Positions 33,829-41,650 of a DNA stretch of 64,000 bases are shown here, in pieces; the stretch's first letter is position 1, and each line of letters opens with the position of its first letter. The DNA lies in NCBI GenBank assembly GCA_051000815.1, contig JBPCNX010000098.1, positions 1 through 64,000 of the forward strand. Reading direction: 5' to 3'. Source of the stretch: PSRF01 sp051000815. Its GTDB lineage: Bacteria; Acidobacteriota; Blastocatellia; Pyrinomonadales; Pyrinomonadaceae. The notes under the pieces are model-generated. The model was not told where the DNA came from, ran no database searches, and saw nothing but the letters and a program-made list of their open reading frames with translations. Made by a program: the position numbers and the translations under genes.

Positions 33829-34251
33829 ATGACAGAACGAGGGACGCAGATGGCAAGCAGCAAGAAAGCCTCAAGCATGTTTAAGGAGGCTGAAGCATTT
33901 TCAAGTTTTTCCGTAAACGACCTGAAGAAAGCCAGGGAGTTTTACGGTGGAACGCTTGGACTCGAGGTTGCTGAAACGCCGGAGGGCTTGGAACTTCACC
34001 TTGCCGGCAATACGGTGTTCATTTATCCCAAACCGAACCACACACCGGCTTCTTTTACGGTTTTGAATTTTTCCGTGAACAACATTGAAGAAGCCGTGGA
34101 TGAAATCGTCGCACTTGGCTTGCGTCTTGAACACTATGATTTACCCGACATGAAGACTGACGAGAGGGGTATTGCTCGAGGTCCGGGGCCAAAGATCGCG
34201 TGGTTCAAAGACCCGGCCGGCAATATCTTGTCAGTGCTCGAAGGAAAGTAA
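33829..34251 (+). CDS. VOC family protein
   Basis: 140 aa from ATG 33829, with AAAGGAG upstream. A 5' extension from 33811 is possible but lacks a site. One VOC module: SSFSVNDLKKAREFYGGTLG, LELHLAGNTVFIYPKPNHTP, TVLNFSVNNIEEAVDEIVAL and IAWFKDPAGNILSVLEGK. The last segment contains the Glu typical of the metal-binding end. Function is unknown beyond the glyoxalase/dioxygenase superfamily. It is separate from the VOC genes of the ECF42 regulon and has no TGTCGA site. Confidence 0.9.
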   Translation: MTERGTQMASSKKASSMFKEAEAFSSFSVNDLKKAREFYGGTLGLEVAETPEGLELHLAGNTVFIYPKPNHTPASFTVLNFSVNNIEEAVDEIVALGLRLEHYDLPDMKTDERGIARGPGPKIAWFKDPAGNILSVLEGK

Positions 34252-34283
34252 TATTCAGCGCGAGAACACTGCTACGGGTTTGT

Positions 34284-34299
34284 ATTGCGTTAACGCAAT
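34284..34299. promoter_or_regulatory. Perfect 16-bp palindrome ATTGCGTTAACGCAAT
   Basis: Operator-like palindrome 33 nt after the VOC gene. It might also act as part of a 3' hairpin, but it has no loop and no T run. Role unknown. Confidence 0.45.
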
Positions 34300-34340
34300 G
34301 CGGCCGTGGTAGCGAGCTCGGCACATGGAAGTGACTTGTA

Positions 34341-34364
34341 GGGGTGGCCCACCGTGGCCACCCC
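34341..34364. terminator. GGGGTGGCC/GGCCACCCC hairpin between convergent genes
   Basis: A perfect 9-bp stem with loop CACCGT between the convergent VOC and DUF5131 genes. There is no T run. It may be a bidirectional stabilising or terminating hairpin, or another small repeat. Confidence 0.5.
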
Positions 34365-34377
34365 GCGTTGTTTGGTA

Positions 34378-35106
34378 TTACGCGGCATCTGACAGCCTAG
34401 GGTTCGGTACCTGATCCCAGGTTTGCCCGTCCAAGATCCTCCCGGATTTTTTCTTTCTTACGCCACCCCATTGCTTGAAGAAGAACGGGATCTTTGCCCC
34501 TACGCACTGATTGCGAATAGACTGAACCCATTCTTGCTGCATGGGACGGGCATTAGGTCCTGACTCGCCTCCAACGATTACCCAGTCGATTCCGTCTAGA
34601 CACAAATGATCGAGAGAACCTAGCAGCGGTTCAAGGGAAAGGAACTTTATTGACGCCCCAGTCTTGCGTAAGTGATCAATTCGAAATGTGTACGCTTCAC
34701 TCTCCACGCTAACTCCCATCCAAATGTTATCCGGCCAAACCAGTTGCGCGCTCAATTCTTCCAACCGCTCAGCGCGTTTGGTTAAGACCTGAAAACGATG
34801 CCAGTGTGCACATTGCATTACGTGGAATGCTCTGGCAATGAACTCCAGTGGGACGTCTGCGTGGAAAATATCGCTCATGGAATTGACAAAAATGGTCTGT
34901 GGTCTCTTCCATCGCAGCGGCAATTCAAGGGCATCCTCATGTAGCGCAAGTCTGAAGCCATTCACGTAATTTCGCTGTCCCATCGCCTGGAGTCGTAGCG
35001 CCATCCGTTCTGCATAACAATTCTTGCAGCCGGGGCTTATCTTGGTGCAACCAGAAAGTGGGTTCCAAGTAGCCTCGGTCCATTCGATTGAAGACCTCCG
35101 AGCCAT
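34378..35106 (-). CDS. DUF5131 / phage Gp37-Gp68-like three-Cys protein
   Basis: 242 aa. N-terminal SSIEWTEATWNPLSGCTKIS and PGCKNCYAERMA give Cys20, Cys27 and Cys30 (Cx6Cx2C), the three-Cys motif that could hold an iron-sulfur cluster. Then TIFVNSMSDIFHADVP, FQVLTKRAERLEEL, NIWMGVSVESEAYTFRIDHL, KFLSLEPLLGSL and WVIVGGESGPNARPM complete a TIM-barrel-like family related to radical-SAM and spore-photoproduct-lyase folds. The product is named after phage proteins but occurs sporadically in bacteria with TcmP. It starts in the TAATG overlap of the TcmP gene. Activity is unknown. Confidence 0.9.
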   Translation of the reverse strand: MARRSSIEWTEATWNPLSGCTKISPGCKNCYAERMALRLQAMGQRNYVNGFRLALHEDALELPLRWKRPQTIFVNSMSDIFHADVPLEFIARAFHVMQCAHWHRFQVLTKRAERLEELSAQLVWPDNIWMGVSVESEAYTFRIDHLRKTGASIKFLSLEPLLGSLDHLCLDGIDWVIVGGESGPNARPMQQEWVQSIRNQCVGAKIPFFFKQWGGVRKKKSGRILDGQTWDQVPNPRLSDAA

Positions 35107-35937
35107 TATCGTATTCCTTTGTTGTGATACTTCCTAAAGATGTCAGCCACTATGTGAGCCCCTGTCTTGTTCTGAGAAGCCAAGTACAGATAGTAAACAA
35201 CCGAGCCCTGTTCATTCCGCATTGGAATTGGTTCCGGAACATATTCAAACCCTGCTACGTTCTGGAGTCGTGCACGAAACGCCTTCGCGATTGTCTCGTT
35301 GTCAGTCTTCTTCTCGATATCACCGAACAATCCACGGACCTTCGGGTAGGCAATTTTGCGCCAGGAGTGATCCCCATACCGCATCCATACGCGCAGACTG
35401 GACGGAAGATACGCGATCGGGATTGCGCCAAAGAACGTTCATGTTTGCATCCATAATCATGAAGTTATAAAAAATTTCAATCGAACGCATGTGTCCCGCA
35501 GTTTCGATGACCTTCCAGTCAACAGTCATCTTATATGGATCGAGCAGGCAAAGGGCTCTTTGAAAATCCTCATACCTGCACCGGGGAAATACCTTTTTTA
35601 GCAGAACTTCGTTTGCGTCTTCAGCGTAAACAATCACATCTTTTCGGTCACCGACCATTTGACGAAGTTCGTCTGCTCGGGTGCCGTCAAGATCGATTAG
35701 ATGAAAGGCGCCGAACGGTGGTTCAATGTGCAGGGCATTCAAAGGACTTCCGGGAACGAAATCACCAGTTCTCTTTGATATATGCTGGCCAGGTCCTGCA
35801 AAGGCATCTATGTAGCTGTACTTCTTGATCGACTTTTGCCGATTCATGATCATGGAGTATGCACTCGCATACTCTTTGATGATGTCGAGTTTAACTTCTG
35901 ACCAATAACCTATTACGTCGAGTCTGAGTTTTGCCAT
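35106..35937 (-). pseudogene. tcmP: Three-Cys-motif partner protein TcmP, frameshifted
   Basis: From ATG 35937 the frame reads MAKLRLDVIGYWSEVKLDII, YSYIDAFAGPGQHISKRTGD, AFHLIDLDGTRADELRQM and NVLWRNPDRVSSVQSARMDA. It then breaks between about 35371 and 35382, and the protein continues one frame over (YGDHSWRKIAYPKVRGLFGD, ETIAKAFRARLQ, YYLYLASQNKTGAHIVADIF) to TAA 35106-35108. One surplus base explains it. Repaired length would be about 276 aa, normal for TcmP (TIGR04474). The YIDAFAGPG motif resembles a methyltransferase-like nucleotide-binding loop. The gene overlaps the DUF5131 gene by TAATG, as expected for a coupled pair. The surrounding GC is about 47% over 35101-35640, lower than neighbouring genes. 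Confidence 0.85.
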
Positions 35938-35982
35938 CGTGAGGTATCCAAGGTTGTAAGGATTCAGCTTCGTTATGCTAAA

Positions 35983-36067
35983 TGGCGGAGGGGACAGGAC
36001 TCGAACCTGCATAGCCTTTCGGCCGGCGGTTTTCAAGACCGCTGCACTACCATTATGCGACCCCTCC
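35983..36067 (-). tRNA. tRNA-Ser (anticodon UGA)
   Basis: Reading on the minus strand, acceptor GGAGGGG pairs with CCCCTCC, followed by discriminator G and encoded CCA. The anticodon stem-loop is GCGGT-CTTGAAA-ACCGC, anticodon TGA (Ser). A long variable arm (GGCC-GAAA-GGCT) and T-loop TTCGAGT are present, all as expected for class II tRNA-Ser. Its 3' end points at the TcmP/DUF5131 patch 45 nt away. Confidence 0.95.
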
Positions 36068-36110
36068 GCATGCGCTCCACAATATAACGCAGCGCGCCAC
36101 CGTCGCAAAA

Positions 36111-36350
36111 CGAAGTCTCAAGTCCCATGTCCCAAGTCTCAAGCCCTAGGTCCCAGTCTCAAGTTTTAGGTTCCAAGTTTCAAGCCTCAGACCATGTGGG
36201 AGTGGATCCGAGATCTGAGACGCGACACCTGAGAGAGACTTGAGACTTCAGACTTGATACTTGATACTTGACCTGAGACCTGAGACCTGAGACCTGAGAC
36301 CTGAGACCTGAGACCTGAGACCTGAGACCTGAGACCTGAGACCTGAGACT
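36111..36350. repeat. Word-type inverted repeat with 11 tandem ACCTGAG heptamers
   Basis: The left half (36111-36194) contains AAGTCTCAAGTCCCA-like words. The right half contains the reverse words (ACTTGAGACTT) and then eleven perfect ACCTGAG units at 36271-36347. The array ends 11 nt before the nadE start codon and replaces any normal ribosome site. It fills the 291-nt gap after the tRNA. Confidence 0.92.
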
Positions 36351-36358
36351 TTTAGCGT

Positions 36359-38098
36359 ATGCGCGTAACAGTCGGACAGATCAATACCATCAACGGCGAC
36401 TACGAGAGGAATGTCGCCGGTATCCTGCGCGCTATCGAGCAGGGGAAAAAGGACGGTTCGGATTTGGTGGTACTGCCGGAGACGGCGATCCAGGGCTACA
36501 CATCACTGGATTGGTTCCTCGACCGCGACGTCGCGCTCCATGCCCTGGAGCCGCTAAACAAAATTATTCCTGCGACCGAGGGTTTGACGGCGGTTGTCGG
36601 TACGGTTAGACCAACCGGGAAAACAGCGGGCCGCAGGCTCTACAACTCGGCCGCGATCATTCGCGACCGAAAGCTAATCGGTTTTGCGGATAAGACCCTG
36701 CTTCCCGAATACGACGTCTTCGATGATCCCAGGTATTTTGAGCCTGGATCGTCGCGCCAACTTTTCAACGCTGATAACTCCCGGCTTGGCGTCGCGGTTT
36801 GTGAAGATTTCTGGAATGACAAAACGTTTTGGAAGCATCGTCTCTACCCTAACGATCCCGCCGACGAACTCATTGAGATGGGCGCCGAAGTCCTGATCTC
36901 GATCAACGCTTCGCCGTTTAATAAAGGAAAGATGGGTCAGCGATGTTCGATGGTTTCTCACAGAGCCAGGCTTGCGCGCATTCCGATTGTGTTCGTCAAT
37001 TTGATTGGCGGTAATGACGGAGTAGTCTTCGATGGAGCGAGCATAGTGGCCGACTGCGAGGGAAAGATCATCATGCAGGCGCCACCGTTTGAGGAGTTTA
37101 TTGGAACTGTCGATCTTGATTGCGGCGTGCGCGATGAACGCTGTCTGCCAGGCGACGACGTCGAAACGATCCATTCCGCCCTCGTGCTTGGGATTCGCGA
37201 CTACGCACGCAAGAATCAGTTTGAGCGTGCGGTGTTAGGACTCTCCGGCGGCATCGATTCCGCAATGGTGGCGGTGCTGGCCTGTGAAGCTCTGGGAGCT
37301 GAGAACGTGCTTGCGGTAATGATGCCTTCGCCTTACTCATCACAATCCAGCATTGATGATTCACTGGAGTTGGCACGGCGTCTCGGGATGAAAGTGATTG
37401 AACGGCCAATCACCGCGGCTTTCAATGTCCTGCTTAAGGAACTCAATCTCGCTCCTCCGGCGGCCGGGAAGGGTTCACACGCGGCGGAGAATCTGCAGTC
37501 ACGATTGCGCGGCAATATCCTAATGTCGATCTCCAACGATGAGAATCGGATCCTGCTCTCAACCGGCAACAAGTCAGAGCTGGCCCTCGGGTATTGCACG
37601 CTTTACGGCGACACCAACGGCGGTCTGGCAGTAATTGGCGATGTCTTAAAGACCGAAGTTTATGCACTCGCGCGGAACTTCAACAGGGCTGAGGAGATCA
37701 TTCCTACCGCGATTATTGAGAAACGACCTTCGGCCGAATTAGCTCCGGATCAGTTTGACGATCAGTCGCTGCCGCCGTACGATCGACTCGATCCAATCCT
37801 CAAAATGTACTTTGAAGACAAGGCGACTCCCGAGGAAATCATCGCCGCCGGCAATGACTGCGCACTTGTGTATGACATTCTCAATCGGGTTGAGTCACCG
37901 GCGAATGAGTTTAAGCGACGGCAATTGCCGCCGACCCTAATCATTTCTCGCAACGCGATTGGGATCGGGCGCCGGCGTCCCGTGACGCATCATTACAAGC
38001 GAACACCGAGCAGCAAACAGCGGACAGCGGACAGCGAACAAGAGACGGCGAACAGGAGAGCGGACAGCGAACAGGAGACGTCGGATAGCACGAATTAA
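36359..38098 (+). CDS. nadE: Glutamine-dependent NAD+ synthetase
   Basis: 579 aa. N-terminal nitrilase-type glutaminase domain with triad Glu41 (VVLPETAIQGY), Lys112 (FADKTLLPEYD) and Cys148 (VAVCEDFW). C-terminal synthetase domain with ATP loop LSGGIDSAM (296-301), LSTGNKSELALGYCTLYGD and LPPYDRLDPILKMYFE. It converts deamido-NAD, ATP and glutamine to NAD. ATG 36359 gives the complete glutaminase start MRVTVGQINTINGDY. The last 30 or so residues (from about 549, RTPSSKQRTADSEQETANRR) are low-complexity, encoded by the repeat that follows, and have no counterpart in the family. The heptamer array just upstream may affect its expression. Confidence 0.96.
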   Translation: MRVTVGQINTINGDYERNVAGILRAIEQGKKDGSDLVVLPETAIQGYTSLDWFLDRDVALHALEPLNKIIPATEGLTAVVGTVRPTGKTAGRRLYNSAAIIRDRKLIGFADKTLLPEYDVFDDPRYFEPGSSRQLFNADNSRLGVAVCEDFWNDKTFWKHRLYPNDPADELIEMGAEVLISINASPFNKGKMGQRCSMVSHRARLARIPIVFVNLIGGNDGVVFDGASIVADCEGKIIMQAPPFEEFIGTVDLDCGVRDERCLPGDDVETIHSALVLGIRDYARKNQFERAVLGLSGGIDSAMVAVLACEALGAENVLAVMMPSPYSSQSSIDDSLELARRLGMKVIERPITAAFNVLLKELNLAPPAAGKGSHAAENLQSRLRGNILMSISNDENRILLSTGNKSELALGYCTLYGDTNGGLAVIGDVLKTEVYALARNFNRAEEIIPTAIIEKRPSAELAPDQFDDQSLPPYDRLDPILKMYFEDKATPEEIIAAGNDCALVYDILNRVESPANEFKRRQLPPTLIISRNAIGIGRRRPVTHHYKRTPSSKQRTADSEQETANRRADSEQETSDSTN

Positions 38099-38205
38099 CG
38101 CCGGTTGGGATAATTTCAATGAGGGCCTTTTCTGTAGCAGGATTGCAGAGCTGTTTTTGCTGCTGTTGTGCCGTTCGCTGTTAGCTTTCCACTGTCTGCT
38201 GTTTT
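38009..38205. repeat. Word-type inverted repeat, AACAGCG/GACAGCG words
   Basis: The left arm (38009-38085) lies inside the 3' end of nadE and encodes its tail. The right arm (38153-38205) contains reverse words such as GTTCGCTGTTAGC and CTGTCTGCTGTTTTC. The arms are imperfect but clearly opposed. Confidence 0.75.
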
Positions 38206-38299
38206 CATGACTTGCAAACCAGGCTTTCACTGAAGCAATATCTCGCTGTCCCTAAATATTCCCCTAAGTCTAGAACTCCTTTCCACAGGTGAGAACATC

Positions 38300-39337
38300 A
38301 TGAGGAACAGGTATTACTACTTGCTTGAGATGATTGCCGCGCTCGTTCTGACAATCGTCGTCACGTCTTTGGCGATTGCACAAACGGAACCGACTACTCC
38401 GGCACAGGCGACACCAACTCCAAGTGTTTCCGAGGGAGAATCTAAGGCTGCGACGGCAATTAATGACGCGCCCGACGCGGCCGCGAAGCTCACCTTAGCG
38501 GAGGCCTTTGTCAAAAAGTATCCGAAGTCTTCGCTTCGTCCGAAAGTTGTCAGTCACCTTACTAACCAGATATCCCGAGTTACGGACGACGCTCAACGAC
38601 TAGCGCTGGCGGAGAGATTTCAGAAGTCTTTCCCGGGCGATGCAGAATCACAGCGGATCGGTGCGCTTGTGGTCGATGCCTATGTTCGAACCAAACGAGT
38701 CGACGAAGCTTTTAATTTGGGAGCCAACATCCTGACAAAGCAGCCGGACAATATTGAAGTGTTAACAACCCTGGCGATAGCAGGCACCGATGAGGTCAGG
38801 CGTCAAAATCCCAAGTACTCCGACACAACTTCCCAATATGCGCTCAAGGCGATCGAAATGATTGAGGGCAACAAGAAACCTGCAAGCCTTGACGACGCTG
38901 CCTGGACTCATCAGGCGACGCTGTTGCCGCGACTGTATTTAGATCGGGGAGCGCTGGCGCTGGCCGGAGGTAAAATCGCAGAAGCGAGGCCGCACCTGGA
39001 AAAGGCTATTTCTCTGGATCCGGCCGAGCCCTCGGCTTATTTTTTCCTGGGGGGCATTGTTGACGAGGAATACGCCAAAGTCGCCGAGTCGTTTCAGGCA
39101 ATGCCTGCGGGTAAAGAGAAGCAGGATGCGTTGAGAAAAGCTACTGAACTAATGGATAAAGTTATCGATCTCTATGCCCGAGCACTGGGTGCTGCTGCCG
39201 ATAAGGCGGAGTATAAACCGCTTTACGATAAGGCATTGGAATCGATTACTCCTTACTACAAATATCGACATAACCGGTCGACTGACGGCCTGCAACAACT
39301 GATCGACAAATATAAAGCGCCGGCGAAACCTTCATGA
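38300..39337 (+). CDS. Exported TPR-like protein
   Basis: 345 aa with an N-terminal signal/anchor (MIAALVLTIVVTSLAIAQ, about 11-28) and a short Pro-Thr linker. The rest is helical: KLTLAEAFVKKYPKSSLRPK, LALAERFQKSFPGDAESQR and VLTTLAIAGTDEVRRQNP. A recognisable TPR is LYLDRGALALAGGKIAEARP, HLEKAISLDPAEPSAYFFLG (about 215-255). It is probably a periplasmic binding or scaffold protein. No partner is implied by context. A word-type inverted repeat begins 6 nt after its stop codon. Confidence 0.82.
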   Translation: MRNRYYYLLEMIAALVLTIVVTSLAIAQTEPTTPAQATPTPSVSEGESKAATAINDAPDAAAKLTLAEAFVKKYPKSSLRPKVVSHLTNQISRVTDDAQRLALAERFQKSFPGDAESQRIGALVVDAYVRTKRVDEAFNLGANILTKQPDNIEVLTTLAIAGTDEVRRQNPKYSDTTSQYALKAIEMIEGNKKPASLDDAAWTHQATLLPRLYLDRGALALAGGKIAEARPHLEKAISLDPAEPSAYFFLGGIVDEEYAKVAESFQAMPAGKEKQDALRKATELMDKVIDLYARALGAAADKAEYKPLYDKALESITPYYKYRHNRSTDGLQQLIDKYKAPAKPS

Positions 39338-39342
39338 GCTAT

Positions 39343-39468
39343 TCATCCACCGATTACGCAGATTACACAGATTAGAAGAAGACTCAAGAAACAAAGCAGA
39401 ACAGTTCAAGAACCAGAGTTGTATTCTTATCAGATTGAATCTGCGTAATCTGCGTAATCTGTGGATGA
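39343..39468. repeat. Word-type inverted repeat, GATTACGCAGATT words (second copy)
   Basis: Arms 39343-39373 and 39438-39468 (31 nt each) are reverse complements with two mismatches and a 64-nt spacer. The same words form the element at 19224-19372, 20 kb away. It lies between convergent genes. Confidence 0.93.
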
Positions 39469-39474
39469 TGATTC

Positions 39475-40359
39475 TCAGGCTGCATAACGCGCGTAGACCG
39501 TCTTAACTTTCTCGAGAAAGTCTCGCCGGTCGACAATGAAGTAGAGTTTAACGTTCCCTGGTCCGCCGGAAAGTTTCTCTAACAACCTCTCCAATATCTC
39601 AAACTGATCACGTTCAGTGATTTCTTGCGCGTCGAGATAGCCCGAATAGCGCAGGCGACGAATCAAATCCATCAGCGTCAGACGACCTGCCAGAGTTTGA
39701 CCGCCATGTGTGTGAGAGCGACTTACGAGATACTGAACAATCAAAGCTTCGTTATAGAGAGGCGGCGACAGGAATAGTCGCGAGCCTGCGCGTTCCCAAC
39801 CATTCACGAGCCGGTTTGAGGGGCGAATCGTCTTTAGATTCTCGAAGGCTGTTGTCCAGTCAGTCTTCGGTTCCAGACGCTCAAGAAAAGCTCTTGTTGC
39901 TCCCAGGAGCCAGCTTTCACTCTCGAGATCGAGCGTTTCCGTCAGCGTGCCAAGCCAGTCAAAGAGTACGGCACGATGATCGGATTTGAGCTCGCTGAGC
40001 TGAAACTGTTCTTTCTTCGGCAGAGTTTTAGTCAGTTTGCGGCGGGCCGCATCGCTAAGCTTGCCACTTACGATGCGAGTGGTTTCAAAGCGCGCGTGCC
40101 AGCGCTTTGTGGCGTTACAGTGCGGACAACGGGGATTTTTCTCATCGCTATCAAAAAAAGGCCGTGCGGCTTTACGTCCAGTCAATTCTTCAATTGTCGG
40201 TGCATAACGTTTAATTTCCGAGTACGCAGTCCTGGGCGCCAGTCCAAACTGGCGCGTGAAGATGTCGAAGATACAGGCAAGACAGGCGTGAGTAATGTAT
40301 TCCGTGACGGTACCGGGCGGAAAATCGCTGAGATCCAATTCGCGACTATTCTTGCCCAT
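39475..40359 (-). CDS. Unknown protein with a probable four-Cys zinc site
   Basis: 294 aa from ATG 40359 (MGKNSRELDLSDFPPGTVTE). The longer frame from 40533 overlaps ttcA. Two CxxC pairs, Cys26/Cys29 (THACLACIFDIF) and Cys78/Cys81 (RCPHCNATKRW), probably bind one zinc. The rest is helical and charged: LTKTLPKKEQFQLSELKSDH, LFDWLGTLTETLDLESESWL, LYNEALIVQYLVSRSHTHGG and LYFIVDRRDFLEKVKTVYAR. I do not recognise the family. It starts 28 nt downstream of the ttcA stop on the same strand, so co-transcription is likely and a link to tRNA sulfur modification is possible but unproven. Confidence 0.8.
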   Translation of the reverse strand: MGKNSRELDLSDFPPGTVTEYITHACLACIFDIFTRQFGLAPRTAYSEIKRYAPTIEELTGRKAARPFFDSDEKNPRCPHCNATKRWHARFETTRIVSGKLSDAARRKLTKTLPKKEQFQLSELKSDHRAVLFDWLGTLTETLDLESESWLLGATRAFLERLEPKTDWTTAFENLKTIRPSNRLVNGWERAGSRLFLSPPLYNEALIVQYLVSRSHTHGGQTLAGRLTLMDLIRRLRYSGYLDAQEITERDQFEILERLLEKLSGGPGNVKLYFIVDRRDFLEKVKTVYARYAA

Positions 40360-40387
40360 AGGATTCGTGTCACCACTCCCACGCAAG

Positions 40388-41251
40388 CTACATGATCGAA
40401 ACAAGTGCCGGCCGCAGTCCCTCATCGGTGTGTCCCAACGCCAAATCAAGTTCCGCTTCCAGGTCGCCCGTCGCCGCTTTGAGTTTCTTGAAATCGAAGA
40501 ACTCGCTATCCAGCAGGTGCGACGGCTTAACATTACTCAGAGCGTTGAGCATCGATCCACGAAGATGAGGGATTTCCTGTTCCAGATTGTCAATCAACCC
40601 TTTCATTCGGGCTCGCTTCAAGTTCGACTGTGAACCACACAGGTCGCAGGGAATGATCGGAAACTGTTCTGACGCGGCAAACTCGGCAATGTCCGACTCG
40701 CGACAGAAGGCGAGCGGTCGTATCACGGTGTTGCGTTGATCCAATGAGCGGAGCACTGGAGGCATGGCTTTAAGCGTGCCCCCGTAGAAAAGGTTCAGCA
40801 GGAAAGTCTCGATAATATCGCCGGCGTGGTGTCCCAGCGCAATCTTATTGCAGCCTTCAGCTACCGCGACGTTATAGAGAATTCCTCTTCTCAGACGGGA
40901 ACAAACGGCGCAGAAGGTTTTTCCTTCTGGCACCAAACGCTTAACGATTGAATAAGTGTCTTCTTCGATAATTCGAAACGGGACGCTTCGGTCCGTAAGA
41001 TACTGGGGCAAAATGTGAGCAGGAAAGCCGGGTTGCTTTTGGTCGAGGTTCACCGCCAAGAGATCGAAGTTGACCGGCGCGCGCCTTTGCACATCGAGCA
41101 GCAAATCGAGCAACGTATAGCTGTCCTTGCCCCCGGAAAGACAAACCATTAGGCGGTCGCCGTTCTGGATCATTCCGAACTGGTCAATCGCCTCGCCCAT
41201 GTGGCGCAGAAGTTTCGTTTTGGTGCGGTTTTCAGCGGCCATCTTCGTCAA
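40388..41251 (-). CDS. ttcA: tRNA 2-thiocytidine(32) synthetase TtcA
   Basis: 287 aa. PP-loop LSGGKDSYTLLDLLL (SGGKDS 39-44) for ATP-dependent activation, followed by FCAVCSRLRRGILYNVAVAE (CxxC for the 4Fe-4S cluster) and IIPCDLCGSQSNLKR (further Cys). GHHAGDIIETFLLNLFYGGT matches the family GHHxxDxxET motif. The enzyme thiolates cytidine 32 of certain tRNAs. TtcA and related TtuA-like proteins are easily confused, but length and the CxxC placement favour TtcA. It lies upstream of an unknown zinc-site protein. Confidence 0.9.
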   Translation of the reverse strand: MTKMAAENRTKTKLLRHMGEAIDQFGMIQNGDRLMVCLSGGKDSYTLLDLLLDVQRRAPVNFDLLAVNLDQKQPGFPAHILPQYLTDRSVPFRIIEEDTYSIVKRLVPEGKTFCAVCSRLRRGILYNVAVAEGCNKIALGHHAGDIIETFLLNLFYGGTLKAMPPVLRSLDQRNTVIRPLAFCRESDIAEFAASEQFPIIPCDLCGSQSNLKRARMKGLIDNLEQEIPHLRGSMLNALSNVKPSHLLDSEFFDFKKLKAATGDLEAELDLALGHTDEGLRPALVSIM

Positions 41252-41650
41252 CGACTCCGTTTTCTGAGTCTAGAGGATGCCATGTCCAGTCAGTGCTGAC
41301 AAACGCACCCCTTTGAATTGCGGCTACTCGTCGCCGTTGCCATTTGGTCAAAAGCGCTGACAAGTCAGCTCACTTCAAAGCGGCAGTGTCGCATTAGGAT
41401 CAATGAATGAGCGGCTTGGAAATTTCGCTGTTTTTATACTTATGGGGATTACATTTTCATTACAGGGGTAGACACCGGCGTTGCAGTTTGTCTAATATGT
41501 GTTTCCGCTTCCGGGCGGTCGACCACTCGGGCTAGCCATCCAGCTAGCGAACAATCAACTACAGAAAGGCAAGCGCGTTGTTTTGTTGCTCTTACCGACC
41601 CGATTGGAACCTGTGACTAAACTTACCGCGGCCCCATATTACGGAGGTTA
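41252..41650. other. 399-nt intergenic region with a hairpin repeat
   Basis: Divergent upstream region of ttcA and the bactofilin gene. It contains a degenerate copy of the CTGACAAGTCAG word (GCGCTGACAAGTCAGCTC, 41354-41371), with a broken GCGGCAAC-type hairpin before it. A 22-codon hydrophobic ORF at 41403-41471 is not believed. No other gene or RNA was seen. Confidence 0.6.

Noticed and set aside
34378..35937. Prophage remnant, suggested by the Gp37/Gp68 family name
   Set aside because: No capsid, tail, terminase, integrase or lysis gene is nearby. The family is mostly found in bacterial genomes outside prophages.
36271..36347. Possible CRISPR array
   Set aside because: The repeat unit is 7 nt and strictly tandem without spacers, and no cas genes are present.
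41403..41471. 22-codon hydrophobic ORF between ttcA and bactofilin
   Set aside because: No ribosome site, and no way to distinguish it from chance in a 399-nt gap.
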